Shown here: in pieces, positions 44,520-52,590 of the stretch | Position numbering within the stretch: the first letter of the stretch is position 1 | How the letters are laid out: each line of letters opens with the position of its first letter | Source of the DNA: CAVOJY01 sp963696405 | GTDB lineage: Bacteria; Chloroflexota; Limnocylindria; Limnocylindrales; CSP1-4 | Direction of reading: 5' to 3' | Length of the DNA stretch: 64,000 nucleotides | NCBI GenBank assembly: GCA_963696405.1 | Contig: CAVOJY010000007.1 | Location: 1-64,000 of the forward strand | Program-made: the position numbers and the translations under genes | The notes under the pieces: model-generated | The model's database searches: none | The model's input: only the letters and a program-made list of their open reading frames with translations | Told to the model about the DNA's origin: nothing

Positions 44520-47055
44520 TCAGGGCGACGGGGCCGGGGATGCGGTGCTACTTGCGGGCGGGACCGGATCCAGAAGAGAGATCCACTGCCGTGTGCGTGA
44601 GTCGAAGGCGCTCACGCCGGTGGCCTTCCCGTCGTCGTATCCGGATACACAGACGATGCGCCTGCTGAGCGCGTCGTAGACGGCGTCGTTGGCGAGGCAC
44701 GCTGTGTAGGGCAGGCTCCCCACGACCGTCCCGGTCCAGCTTTGTGCCTTCGCGTCGTACCCGATCACCCTGTCGCCCAGGCCGGACACGAACTCCGCCA
44801 TGCCCGTTGCCTCGTCGAACCCCACACTGGTGCCGCACGGCGCGTAGCACGTCGGAGAGAACGCCGGGTCGCCCGTTCGTACCGGGGTCCACGTGCCCGC
44901 TCTTGGGTCGAACAGCCAGGTGCCAAGAGCTGCGTTCCACCCCACCAGCCGGTCGATCGAGGCGTCGTAGCCGAACGCCCGGAAGCCCCCAGCGGCCGCA
45001 AGTAGGTTTTCCTGCCGCACCTTTGTCCAGGTGTCCGTCTCGACCTCGTACGCCCAGACGCCCGCGTTGCCGTCGCCCGAGCCAACGCGCGTGACAAGGA
45101 GCCCGGACACCGGGTCGTAGATGAGACCGTCTGCGTCGAGCGGTGCGTCGGTGCCCCGGGACCAGTGGTTCGCCGCGAGGTCGTAGATCCAGGTTTCCAG
45201 CCTCGCTTCGGAGCTGACCAGTGCGACGGTGCGGTCAGAATCGGCGTCGTACGCAAGCGAGGAAGCGCCGCCTGGCGGTTCCTGGTCTGGCTGCATCAGC
45301 TGCCAGGTGTTGGTGCACACGTCGAAGGTCCAGGTTCGCGAGGCGTTGCTGGTCGGAGTTGCGTAGCTGGAGGCCAGGGCCAGGAGGACGATCCTGCCTG
45401 CCCGCCGGTCGAAGGCCATCGTCTGGTCCCACAGGGTGCCTACATCTCGGGTGGGACGGAGCTGGTCGGCCGGTCCGGGCTGGTCGGGATTCGTGCCCGG
45501 TGGGCAGGTGGCCGCCGGCGGCGTCGCGCGGGCTCGTGTCGTGGCCAGGATGTCCGTGCCCTCGGCGACGCCGGTTGTCGCCGCCGGGGGGTCGGCGTCG
45601 GCCGGACCTGCGTGACGGGGTCGGCGTCGGCAGGACCTGCGTCGGCGGCCCGAACGCATCGATCGGCCGGACCCACGCCGCGTCGGCGTGTCCCGCGTTC
45701 TGCTCGTACGACCCGATCACGAGCAGCTTGTCGCCGCAGGGGAAGACCTTGCTGAGCCTGGCGCCCTCGAACGTCGGGTCGGCGGCCTCGCGGGTCCACG
45801 TGCGCCCGTCGGACGAGTTCCACACGACGCCGCGCGCCGGAACGCGTGCCCAGTGGTCGGTCGCGCCCTCCTCGCCGACGATGACGAAGCCGGCCCCCGC
45901 CGCGGTCACTGCGGAGGTCAAGACATATGACGGCCACACGGGTTGGGCCGAATCCCACCCTGATGGCCGGGGATACGCGGGGGCCGCAGGTGCGAACGGG
46001 GTCATGTCGGCCGCCGCGGACCAGCTGAGGCCGTCTGCGGAGTGCCAGACGAGAGGGTGATAGTCGACGTGTGTTCTCGATGGCGACGAGCGTGCCGCCC
46101 GGGCCCGCCGCGACGCTCTCCAGCCGGTTGTCCGCCTTCCGGGCATCCGCGGATGCCGGGGTCCAGGTCAGCCCATCGGATGACCACCACGCCGCCTCCC
46201 CGATGGGTTCGATGAGATCAGGGTTTCTCCCGATCCCGACGGCCACCAGCCCGGGGCCGCCCGCAGTGACCGCCAGCGGATACGGGCCCCACCCGGCGTG
46301 AGTTGACCCTGAATCGGTCGAAGCTCTCGACCCGATTCCACTGCACACCGTCGTCGGAGATCCAGAAGGTCTGGAGGCCCGCCTTGTCGCTCCAGCCCTG
46401 GGCGACGAGGCGGCCGTCGAGGGACTCGAGGTCGTTGATCATGTCGCCAACGGAGAACCCGGACTCGGTGACGAGCTGGTCGTCGGGAACCCGGGTCCAT
46501 GCCTGGCCGTCGGGCGAGGTCCAGACCGCGACTCGATCCCCGCTGGAGGTGGATCGGTAGCCCGCGGCGATGTAGCCCGGACCGCCGCGGGCGATGGCCG
46601 TGATCATGCCGTCGCGGAACGCGTCGATTGCAGGCTCCAGCGTCCAGTTGACGCAGTCGGGGGACGTCCACACCTCGGCTTGGCCGAATGCAGCCCCCGG
46701 CCCCTCCCACGGCGAGGACGCCGGCCGGCGTCTGGATCACGTCGCTGACCGAGCCCGCCGCCGGGAAGGCCACCCGCTGCCATGCGGCCGGGTGGCTGTC
46801 CTTGTGCTGCTGCGCGCCGACGAACAGGACCGAGCCGATGAGGGCGACCGCGAGGGCGAGGACCAGCAGGATCCAGGCGACCCTCGGCATACCCGCGAGA
46901 CGCCAGGGCAGGGCGAGCCCCCGAGCCTGACGCCTTGGTGCGGCTGCTGCCACCGTGCGTGCAAACCCGGCCGCGTCGAACTCGGTCGGGCCGGCCTCGA
47001 CGTAGCGACCGAGCGCGTCGCGGAGGCGGGTCTCGAACGCGTCGTGCTCAGTCAT
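44520..47055 (-). pseudogene. Anti-sigma-like membrane protein with two beta-propellers, frameshifted
   Basis: From ATG 47055 the protein begins with a cytosolic anti-sigma-type segment (about 1-55, RLRDALGRYVEAGPTEFDAAG) and a membrane helix (MPRVAWILLVLALAVALIGSVLFV). A sialidase-like propeller with repeated VWTSPDxxxWT blades follows (46673-45660), then a Thr/Pro linker and a kelch-like propeller (45550-44530, WTFDVCTNTWQLM, WIYDLAANHWSRG, WAYEVETDTWTKV). The frame changes near 46690, 46305, 46075 and 45625, so at least four indels break it. The sigma gene lies directly upstream with an 8-base overlap, which supports the anti-sigma role. As given, only a roughly 130-residue N-terminal product could be made before the first break. 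Confidence 0.75.
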
Positions 47056-47605
47056 CGGTGAGTTCCTTCCGGAGGCGGTCCACCAGGCGCGACAGGCGTG
47101 ACCTGACGCCGGATGCCGACAACCCGACGAGCGGACCGATCTCGGCCGAGTCGAGGTCTGCGACGTAGCGAAGGGCGAGGAGGGTCCGGTCTTCCGGCTT
47201 CAGATGGTGGAGGGCGTTGGCAAGGTCCAGCCGATCGATCTCGGTGGACGGATCGCAGTCGGCAGCGTCGAGGGGCCTGAGCTTGAGCTCGACGACCGCG
47301 CGGCGATACTGGCGGCGGACGAGCTGGCGGGCCTCGTTCGCAGCCACCGAAAGCAGCCAGGGGCGCAGCCGTTCGGGATCTCGCAACGAGGGGAGCTTCC
47401 GCCAGGCGATCCACAGGGCCGACTCGGCTGCATCCTGCGCGAGGCTCCAGTCGCCGCAGACGACGTAGCCGACCCGGACCATCTCGGCGTGGTGGGCTGC
47501 GGCGATCCGGGCGAAGGCGGTCTCGTCACCCTCGGCCGCCAGCTGCACGACCGATGCGTTCGCGGTGCCGGGTGCGATGCTCGCCATTTCGCCGAGGCTC
47601 GCCAT
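47048..47605 (-). CDS. ECF-type RNA polymerase sigma factor
   Basis: A 185-residue sigma-70 family ECF protein. Region 2 is at about 25-90 (FARIAAAHHAEMVRVGYVVCGDWSLAQDAAESALWIAWRKLPSL) and region 4 at about 125-180 (LHHLKPEDRTLLALRYVADLDSAEIGPLVGLSASGVRSRLSRLVDRLRKEL). It overlaps the start of the membrane anti-sigma-like gene by 8 bases, the classic sigma/anti-sigma pair. If that partner is truly broken, the sigma factor may be deregulated. The ATG at 47605 is used; MASIAPG at 47587 is an alternative start. Confidence 0.9.
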   Translation of the reverse strand: MASLGEMASIAPGTANASVVQLAAEGDETAFARIAAAHHAEMVRVGYVVCGDWSLAQDAAESALWIAWRKLPSLRDPERLRPWLLSVAANEARQLVRRQYRRAVVELKLRPLDAADCDPSTEIDRLDLANALHHLKPEDRTLLALRYVADLDSAEIGPLVGLSASGVRSRLSRLVDRLRKELTDD

Positions 47606-47732
47606 GACCCTTAGATGCCGCAGGGGGCCCGGGCTGTCCCAGCCGCGGCCAGGGAAACGGGCCGCGCGCTGGAGCCTCCCGCCCGGTTCGGATTGTCTCA
47701 CCGCGGGATAGCCGCCCGGCGACAATACGGCC

Positions 47733-48434
47733 GTGCAGCCCAGCGCCCTGTCCCCGGTCCTCGCCCTGATCCCCGCCCACAACGAGGCGCCGCGGGTTGG
47801 AGCGGTCGTGCGCGGAGCGAGCGCCCACCTGCCGGTGCTCGTGGTGGACGACGGCTCGACCGATGAGACGGCCGCCGTAGCGCGCGATGCCGGTGCGACG
47901 GTGCTCGTGCAGCACCCGAACCAGGGGAAAGGGGCGGCCCTGCGCGCCGGGTTTCGGCGGGCGATCGCGGGCGGGTGCGAGGCCGTCGTCACGCTCGATG
48001 CGGACGGCCAGCACGATCCGGCCGACCTCCCGGGCTTCCTGGAGGCGTGGAACCGGCGCCACGCCGACCTGATCATCGGCAGGCGCGATTTCCGTCAGAT
48101 CCCGCTCGTGCGCCGCCTCGCAAACGAGCTCGGGACCGCGGTCTTCTCGTGGGCGGTCGGACAGCGCATCCCCGACAACCAGTCGGGCTACCGGCTAATC
48201 AGCCGACGCCTCATGGAGGCCGTCCTGGACAGCGAAGAGACCGGCTTCGAGTTCGAGGTGGAGATGATCACCACGTGCATCCGCGCCGGCTACGCTCTCG
48301 AGTGGGTTCCCATCCGGACCATCTACGCCGGCGAACCCAGCCACATCCGGCCCTGGCACCACGTTGCGAGCTTCCTGCGGGTCGCCCGCCAGGCCCGCCG
48401 CACGGTGAGGACGCCCCTGGATCACCACACGTAG
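47733..48434 (+). CDS. Family 2 glycosyltransferase
   Basis: A 233-residue soluble GT2 enzyme. ALIPAHNEAPRVGAVV, LPVLVVDDGSTDETAAVA and VVTLDADGQHDPADLP (D-x-D metal site) lie in the first half, and IPDNQSGYRLISRRLMEAVL and EFEVEMITTCIRAGYALEWVPI in the second. This is the dolichyl-phosphate-mannose-synthase-like pattern; the protein lacks membrane segments. The acceptor is probably polyprenyl phosphate or a lipid. GTG start at 47733. It stands alone, divergent from the sigma factor and upstream of the E1 operon promoter. Confidence 0.85.
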   Translation: MQPSALSPVLALIPAHNEAPRVGAVVRGASAHLPVLVVDDGSTDETAAVARDAGATVLVQHPNQGKGAALRAGFRRAIAGGCEAVVTLDADGQHDPADLPGFLEAWNRRHADLIIGRRDFRQIPLVRRLANELGTAVFSWAVGQRIPDNQSGYRLISRRLMEAVLDSEETGFEFEVEMITTCIRAGYALEWVPIRTIYAGEPSHIRPWHHVASFLRVARQARRTVRTPLDHHT

Positions 48435-48452
48435 CCGCGCAAGCTGTTATCC

Positions 48453-48479
48453 TACTGGATGCCAGTATGGTGGTATGAT
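48453..48479 (+). promoter_or_regulatory. Extended -10 promoter with operator-like repeat
   Basis: TGGTATGAT at 48471-48479 is an extended -10 box. Just upstream lies the inverted repeat TACTGG (48453-48458) / CCAGTA (48462-48467), where a regulator could cover the -35 side. Transcription would start near 48486, giving a leader of about 34 bases to the TTG start at 48520. Confidence 0.55.
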
Positions 48480-48519
48480 AGGCTCTGTCAACAGCGTGGA
48501 CACGAGGAGGAGGTGCGAT

Positions 48520-49515
48520 TTGCTCACCAAACCGGAGTTCCTCCGGGCGTACGAGACGATGTGTCTTATCCGGGAGTTCGAGGAGTCGCTCGTCCGGATG
48601 CACGGCGAGGCGCGCGTCCCGGGCTTCGTCCACGTGTCCGTGTGGCAGGAAGCGGTATCCACGGGCGTGAGCATGTGGCTGCGTCCCGATGACCTCATGA
48701 TCACCACCCACCGCGGCCACGGCGACATCATCGCGAAGGGCGCGAGCATCGAGCGGATGTTCGCCGAGCTCCTCGCGCGCGCTCCGGGCTACTGCCGCGC
48801 CAAGGGCGGTTCGATGCACGTCACTGACGTGGCGCTCGGAGTGCTCGGCGCGAACGGCATCGTGGGCGCGAGCATGCCGATCGGGACGGGTGCCGCGCTG
48901 TCGATGAAGAAGCAGGGCCGTGACAGCGTCGTCGTCGTGTACACGGGCGACGGCGCGATCGCCCAGGGTCTCACGCACGAGGCCCTGAACATGGCCTCGC
49001 TCTGGCAGCTTCCGGTCATCTACGTGCGGACCGATAACCAGTACGCCGAATCCACGTCGCCGCGCGCGTACCGCGGCATCCCGGACGTCGTGCGCTACGT
49101 CGAGGGCTACGGCATCCATGCGGAAGCGGTCGACGGGAACGATGTCGAGGCGGTCTCAGATGCCGCGAAGCGGGCGGTCGAGCGGACGCGCGGTGGCGGT
49201 GGTCCGAGCTTCCTGACCTGTTCCACGTATCGGCGCTACGGCCACAACACCTCCGACGTCGGTGCGTACCGCACGCCCGAGGAGGTCGCCGCATGGCAGG
49301 CACGTGATCCCCTCTCGGTCGCCCGCAGCCGCCTCGTGTCAGAGCGCGGTCTCACCGAGCCCGAGATGGACGCGATCGATGCTCGCGTGAAGGAGCGGAT
49401 CGACGCCGCGATCGCGTGGGCGGACGCCGAGCCCGAGCCCCCGGTCGAGTGGGCGTTCGAGGACCTGTACGCCGATCCGGCAACGCTCGCCGCCTTCGGA
49501 GGAGCCGTTCGATGA
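48520..49515 (+). CDS. TPP-dependent 2-oxo acid/acetoin dehydrogenase E1, alpha subunit
   Basis: A 331-residue subunit of the AcoA/PdhA family, which with E1 beta decarboxylates a 2-oxo acid or acetoin using thiamine diphosphate. The diphosphate-binding motif is YTGDGAIAQGLTHEALNMASLWQLPVIYVRTDN (GDG...N). THRGHGDIIAKG, AKGGSMHV and YRRYGHNTSD are the other conserved blocks. The TTG at 48520 follows AGGAGGT by 6 bases, the strongest ribosome binding site in the area; an ATG at 48475 falls inside the promoter -10 box and is rejected. Its stop overlaps the beta-subunit start by four bases. Confidence 0.88.
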   Translation: MLTKPEFLRAYETMCLIREFEESLVRMHGEARVPGFVHVSVWQEAVSTGVSMWLRPDDLMITTHRGHGDIIAKGASIERMFAELLARAPGYCRAKGGSMHVTDVALGVLGANGIVGASMPIGTGAALSMKKQGRDSVVVVYTGDGAIAQGLTHEALNMASLWQLPVIYVRTDNQYAESTSPRAYRGIPDVVRYVEGYGIHAEAVDGNDVEAVSDAAKRAVERTRGGGGPSFLTCSTYRRYGHNTSDVGAYRTPEEVAAWQARDPLSVARSRLVSERGLTEPEMDAIDARVKERIDAAIAWADAEPEPPVEWAFEDLYADPATLAAFGGAVR

Positions 49516-50501
49516 CTGTGATGCGTTTCCGTGAAGCACTGAACGAGGCCCTCCGCGAGGAGATGGATCGCGATCCCCGCGTCTTCCTCTTCGGCGAGGA
49601 CCTCCGCGACCCGTGGGGCGGGACGTTCCGGGTCACCCAGGGTCTCTCCACGCAATACGGCGACGACCGCGTGCTGAACACGCCGATCTCCGAGAACGGG
49701 CTCCTGGACGCCGCGCTCGGCTGCGCAATCACGGGACTGCGACCGGTGGTCGAGTTCATGCACATGGACTTCACCGTGATGGCCATGGACGGGCTCGTCA
49801 ACCAGGTGCCGAAGGCGCGGTACATGACGGGCGGCCAGGTGACGGTGCCGATGGTGATTCGGACCCCCGCCGGCGGCTATCGGTCGTCCGCAGCGCAGCA
49901 CGGTCAGTCCCTGGAGTCGCTCTACACGCACATCCCGGGCATGCTCGTCGTCGCGCCGTCGACCCCGGCGGACGCCAAGGGGCTCCTCAAGACCGCGATC
50001 CGCCTGGATGATCCGGTGTTCTTCGTCGAGCACAAGAGCCTGTACATGCTCAAGGGCGAGGTGCCCGATGGCGAGCACCTCGTGCCGCTGGGCAAGGCGG
50101 ATGTCAAGCGCGAGGGAAGTGACTGCACGATCGCGGCCTGGTCGTTCATGGTCCACAAGGCGCTCGAGGCGGCAGAGAAGCTGGCGGCCGAGGGGATCCA
50201 GGCCGAGGTCATCGACCTGCGGTCCCTGGTCCCGCTCGACGAGGAAGCGCTCCTCGCATCGGTCGCGAAGACGGGTCGCCTCGTCATCGTCCACGAGGCG
50301 CCCGAGCGCACGGGGTACGGTGCAGAGATCGCCGCGTTCGTCGCAGGCCGTGGGTTCGCGTCGCTGAAGACGGGGATTCGCCGGGTCGCTGCGCGCAACT
50401 TCCCGTTGCCCATGGCGCCGAAGCTGGAGAATGCGGTCCTGCCGCAGACCGAGTGGATCGTGGACGCGGTCCGGGCTGCCGTGAAAGGGGATGCCGCCTG
50501 A
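49512..50501 (+). CDS. TPP-dependent 2-oxo acid/acetoin dehydrogenase E1, beta subunit
   Basis: A 329-residue AcoB/PdhB-family subunit. FLFGEDLRDPWGGTFRVTQGL, NTPISENGLLDAALGCAITGLRPVVEF (the Glu activating TPP is in ISEN), and AAQHGQSLESLYTHIPGMLVVAPSTPADAKGLL form the N-terminal part. The C-terminal domain contains VIDLRSLVPLDEEALLASVAKTGRLVIVHEAPERTG. Start ATG at 49512. The pair lies in front of a lipoyl-domain gene that overlaps it by one base; E2 catalytic and E3 genes are not present. Confidence 0.9.
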   Translation: MTVMRFREALNEALREEMDRDPRVFLFGEDLRDPWGGTFRVTQGLSTQYGDDRVLNTPISENGLLDAALGCAITGLRPVVEFMHMDFTVMAMDGLVNQVPKARYMTGGQVTVPMVIRTPAGGYRSSAAQHGQSLESLYTHIPGMLVVAPSTPADAKGLLKTAIRLDDPVFFVEHKSLYMLKGEVPDGEHLVPLGKADVKREGSDCTIAAWSFMVHKALEAAEKLAAEGIQAEVIDLRSLVPLDEEALLASVAKTGRLVIVHEAPERTGYGAEIAAFVAGRGFASLKTGIRRVAARNFPLPMAPKLENAVLPQTEWIVDAVRAAVKGDAA

Positions 50502-50743
50502 TGCGCGTCGCGATCGAGATGCCGAAGCTGAACTACGAGATGGAGACCGGCGTTGTCCAGGCCTGGCGCAAGGCGGTGGGCGACCCGGTCGAGAAGGGCG
50601 AGATCGTCGCCGACATCGAGAGCGAGAAGGCGATGGTCGAGCTGGAATTGCCCACCACGGGCACCCTCGTCGAGATCGTCCACGGGCCGGGCGACGAGGT
50701 TGACGTGAAGACCCCGATCGCCTGGATCGAAGCCGCGGACTGA
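50501..50743 (+). CDS. Standalone lipoyl (biotinyl-lipoyl) carrier domain
   Basis: An 80-residue protein consisting of one lipoyl domain: VAIEMPKLNYEMETGVVQAWRKAVGDPVEKGEIVADIESEKAMVELELPTTGTLVEIV. The lysine in DIESEKAMVEL is the lipoylation site. Normally this domain is the N-terminus of an E2 acyltransferase, followed by a subunit-binding and a catalytic domain. Here the stop comes directly after the domain (IAWIEAAD) and a 14-bp terminator hairpin follows, so the gene is complete. It may act as a mobile carrier between the E1 pair and an E2/E3 encoded elsewhere. Confidence 0.88.
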   Translation: MRVAIEMPKLNYEMETGVVQAWRKAVGDPVEKGEIVADIESEKAMVELELPTTGTLVEIVHGPGDEVDVKTPIAWIEAAD

Positions 50744-50752
50744 CGCGGCACG

Positions 50753-50794
50753 GCTGACCGGCCACCCGCTCCTCCTCCGCGGTGGCCGGTCAGC
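50753..50794. terminator. Bidirectional terminator hairpin
   Basis: Perfect 14-bp stem, GCTGACCGGCCACC (50753-50766) with GGTGGCCGGTCAGC (50781-50794), and a 14-base pyrimidine-rich loop. It lies between convergent genes, 10 bases after the lipoyl gene stop and touching the stop of the gene at 50794. Confidence 0.75.
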
Positions 50795-51354
50795 TACTCT
50801 GCCTGCCGCGCCGGGATGTGCGGCGGAATCCTGCCCGCGCAGCTGCCTGTGGGCGCCTCCGCCGGCTCGCCGCTCGGGACGGCGCCGCACCACCGCTCGA
50901 GGTCGTCGAGCCAGCGCTCCCATTCCTCGAAGCCGAGGCTGAAGGTGATCCCGCGCTGGCGTGCGGTGACCCCGTCGGGCGTCGCCTCCACCTCGGCGGC
51001 GTAGCCGGCCGCGATCCGGTCATCGAAGTGCGTGATGACGTTGCGAATGCCGCGGACACGCTCGCGCACGGCCTCGAAGCCCGCGAGGTCCATGAGGCCT
51101 GAGCCGGCGGGGCCTTCAGTGTCCGTGCCCCGGGGTACGTGGCCGACCCCTGCAGCTCCACCCGGCAGCATCCACCGGGCCGCGTTCAGCGCGTGATCGA
51201 GCGCGATGAGCCCGAGGCGCAGCTCGCCGGCCCGGTCGGTCTCCCGCAGGCGGTCCGGCCCAGGTTGGCTCAGCGCCATCGCCGAGTACAGTCGTCGCCG
51301 GCTCGCACGCGCCCACAGGAGGCACTGGGCGGCCGGATCGGACCCGGTTGCCAT
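50794..51354 (-). CDS. Hypothetical protein with HEPN-like motif
   Basis: A 186-residue helical protein. VRGIRNVITHFDDRIAAGY contains Arg104-Asn105 and His109, the R-x4-H pattern with a polar residue after the Arg that marks HEPN ribonuclease-like domains. Helices before it (ALDHALNAARWML) fit the four-helix HEPN bundle. The C-terminal 25 residues are Pro-rich and non-conserved in appearance. HEPN proteins often pair with MNT nucleotidyltransferases as toxin-antitoxin systems; no MNT gene is next to it, so the role is open. Family call is by motif only. Confidence 0.45.
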   Translation of the reverse strand: MATGSDPAAQCLLWARASRRRLYSAMALSQPGPDRLRETDRAGELRLGLIALDHALNAARWMLPGGAAGVGHVPRGTDTEGPAGSGLMDLAGFEAVRERVRGIRNVITHFDDRIAAGYAAEVEATPDGVTARQRGITFSLGFEEWERWLDDLERWCGAVPSGEPAEAPTGSCAGRIPPHIPARQAE

Positions 51355-51513
51355 GGGGCCACGATAGCCCTCCGCGAGCGCCTCGCCAAGCTGCGGCCCG
51401 CGGTCCTGCCCTCCGTGGAACGGGTCTCGGGGCCGCGGATGGTAGGCTGTCGCAGCGCTCGGCCCGTCACCACGCACGCGAGCCCGGGCTTCAGTCGATG
51501 AGGTCGATTCCCA

Positions 51514-52569
51514 ATGGATGAGCCAACGCCGAATCGCGAACTCCCGGATGGCACCGCAGCCGCGCCGATGGAGGCCGTCGGCTCGGGCATCGCCGGCGCG
51601 AGCGAAGAGGGAGCGTCGGCAGAGCCGGTCGCTTCTGCCCACCCGTCCGAGTCCTCGACCGGCGAAGCCCCGACCGTTTACGAGCGCGTGACCGCCGCCG
51701 GCACCGGCCCGGGATCCTCGCTCCGCAGCGGCCAGCCCCTGTGGACCGCCTTCCTCACGCCGATCGCCGTGATCATCGGCGCCGCGATCATCGCGGGAGC
51801 CGTTTGGTACTCGCGCGACAGCTGGGCCTCTGGCGCGGCCGGGGCCGCGGTCCCCTCCGCCGGCCCGACGCTGGTCGCGGTCGCCACACCGGCCGTGCCG
51901 ACGGCCACGCCCGTTCCCACCGCGACGCCCGTGCCCACGCCGGCACCGCCCACCAGCGCTGCCTTCGAGGCGTTCGCCTCGCAGCTCGGCCTCGACCTCC
52001 CGAAGTTCCAGGCCTGCCTCAAGGACGCCGCGGTCGCCTCCAGGGTGGACGCACAGCAACAGGTCGGCATCGCCGCGGGTGTCGGGGGCACGCCCACGTT
52101 CTTCATCAACAACAAGCGGCTCGTCGGCGCGATGCCGTGGACGATCATGAACGAGGTCATCCAGGCTGAACTCAAGGGCAGCCCGACCTCGCTCGACGGC
52201 TACTCCGACACGATCAAGCAACTCGCCGCCAACAGCCCCCCGTACTTCGAGATCCTCAAGGAGGCGCCGAAGGTGGAGGGGATGGCCGTCGAGGGAAGCC
52301 CGGGCGCGAAGGTGAAGGTCATCGAGTTCAGCGACTTCCAGTGCCCGTACTGCAAGCGCTGGATCGACGAAACGTACGCCAGCCTGAAGCCGTTGCTCGG
52401 CGCCGACGTCTCGCTCGGCTTCGCCCAGTTCCCGCTGACGCAGATCCATCCGAACGCCCCCGGCGCGGCGGTCGCCGCCGAGTGCGCCGGCGCGCAGGAC
52501 AAGTTCTGGGAGATGCACGATCTGCTCTTCGCCAGCCAGGACGCCTGGTCGAGCCTCACCCCGAGCTGA
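51514..52569 (+). CDS. Membrane-anchored DsbA-like thiol oxidoreductase with swapped halves
   Basis: A 351-residue protein. A hydrophilic N-terminus (1-74), one membrane helix (about 76-98) and a Thr/Pro linker (about 118-148) lead to the DsbA-type domain, but its halves are reversed. Residues about 149-222 (AFEAFASQLGLDLPKFQACLKD ... VGGTPTFFINNKRLVGAM) are the C-terminal half, which carries the cis-Pro loop (Pro194). Residues about 256-349 (KVIEFSDFQCPYCKRW ... FWEMHDLLFASQDAWSS) are the N-terminal half with the active-site Cys277-Cys280. The chain stops where the other half would normally continue (…LTPS, then AAFEAFASQLGL at the front). Both active-site elements exist once, consistent with circular permutation. 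Cross-strand disulfide oxidase or reductase activity outside the membrane is likely. Confidence 0.8.
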   Translation: MDEPTPNRELPDGTAAAPMEAVGSGIAGASEEGASAEPVASAHPSESSTGEAPTVYERVTAAGTGPGSSLRSGQPLWTAFLTPIAVIIGAAIIAGAVWYSRDSWASGAAGAAVPSAGPTLVAVATPAVPTATPVPTATPVPTPAPPTSAAFEAFASQLGLDLPKFQACLKDAAVASRVDAQQQVGIAAGVGGTPTFFINNKRLVGAMPWTIMNEVIQAELKGSPTSLDGYSDTIKQLAANSPPYFEILKEAPKVEGMAVEGSPGAKVKVIEFSDFQCPYCKRWIDETYASLKPLLGADVSLGFAQFPLTQIHPNAPGAAVAAECAGAQDKFWEMHDLLFASQDAWSSLTPS

Positions 52570-52590
52570 TCAGGCCTGCCGGTCGCGCCC

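Noticed and set aside
51514..52569. Two complete tandem DsbA domains
   Set aside because: Only one CxxC and one cis-Pro loop exist, in reversed order.
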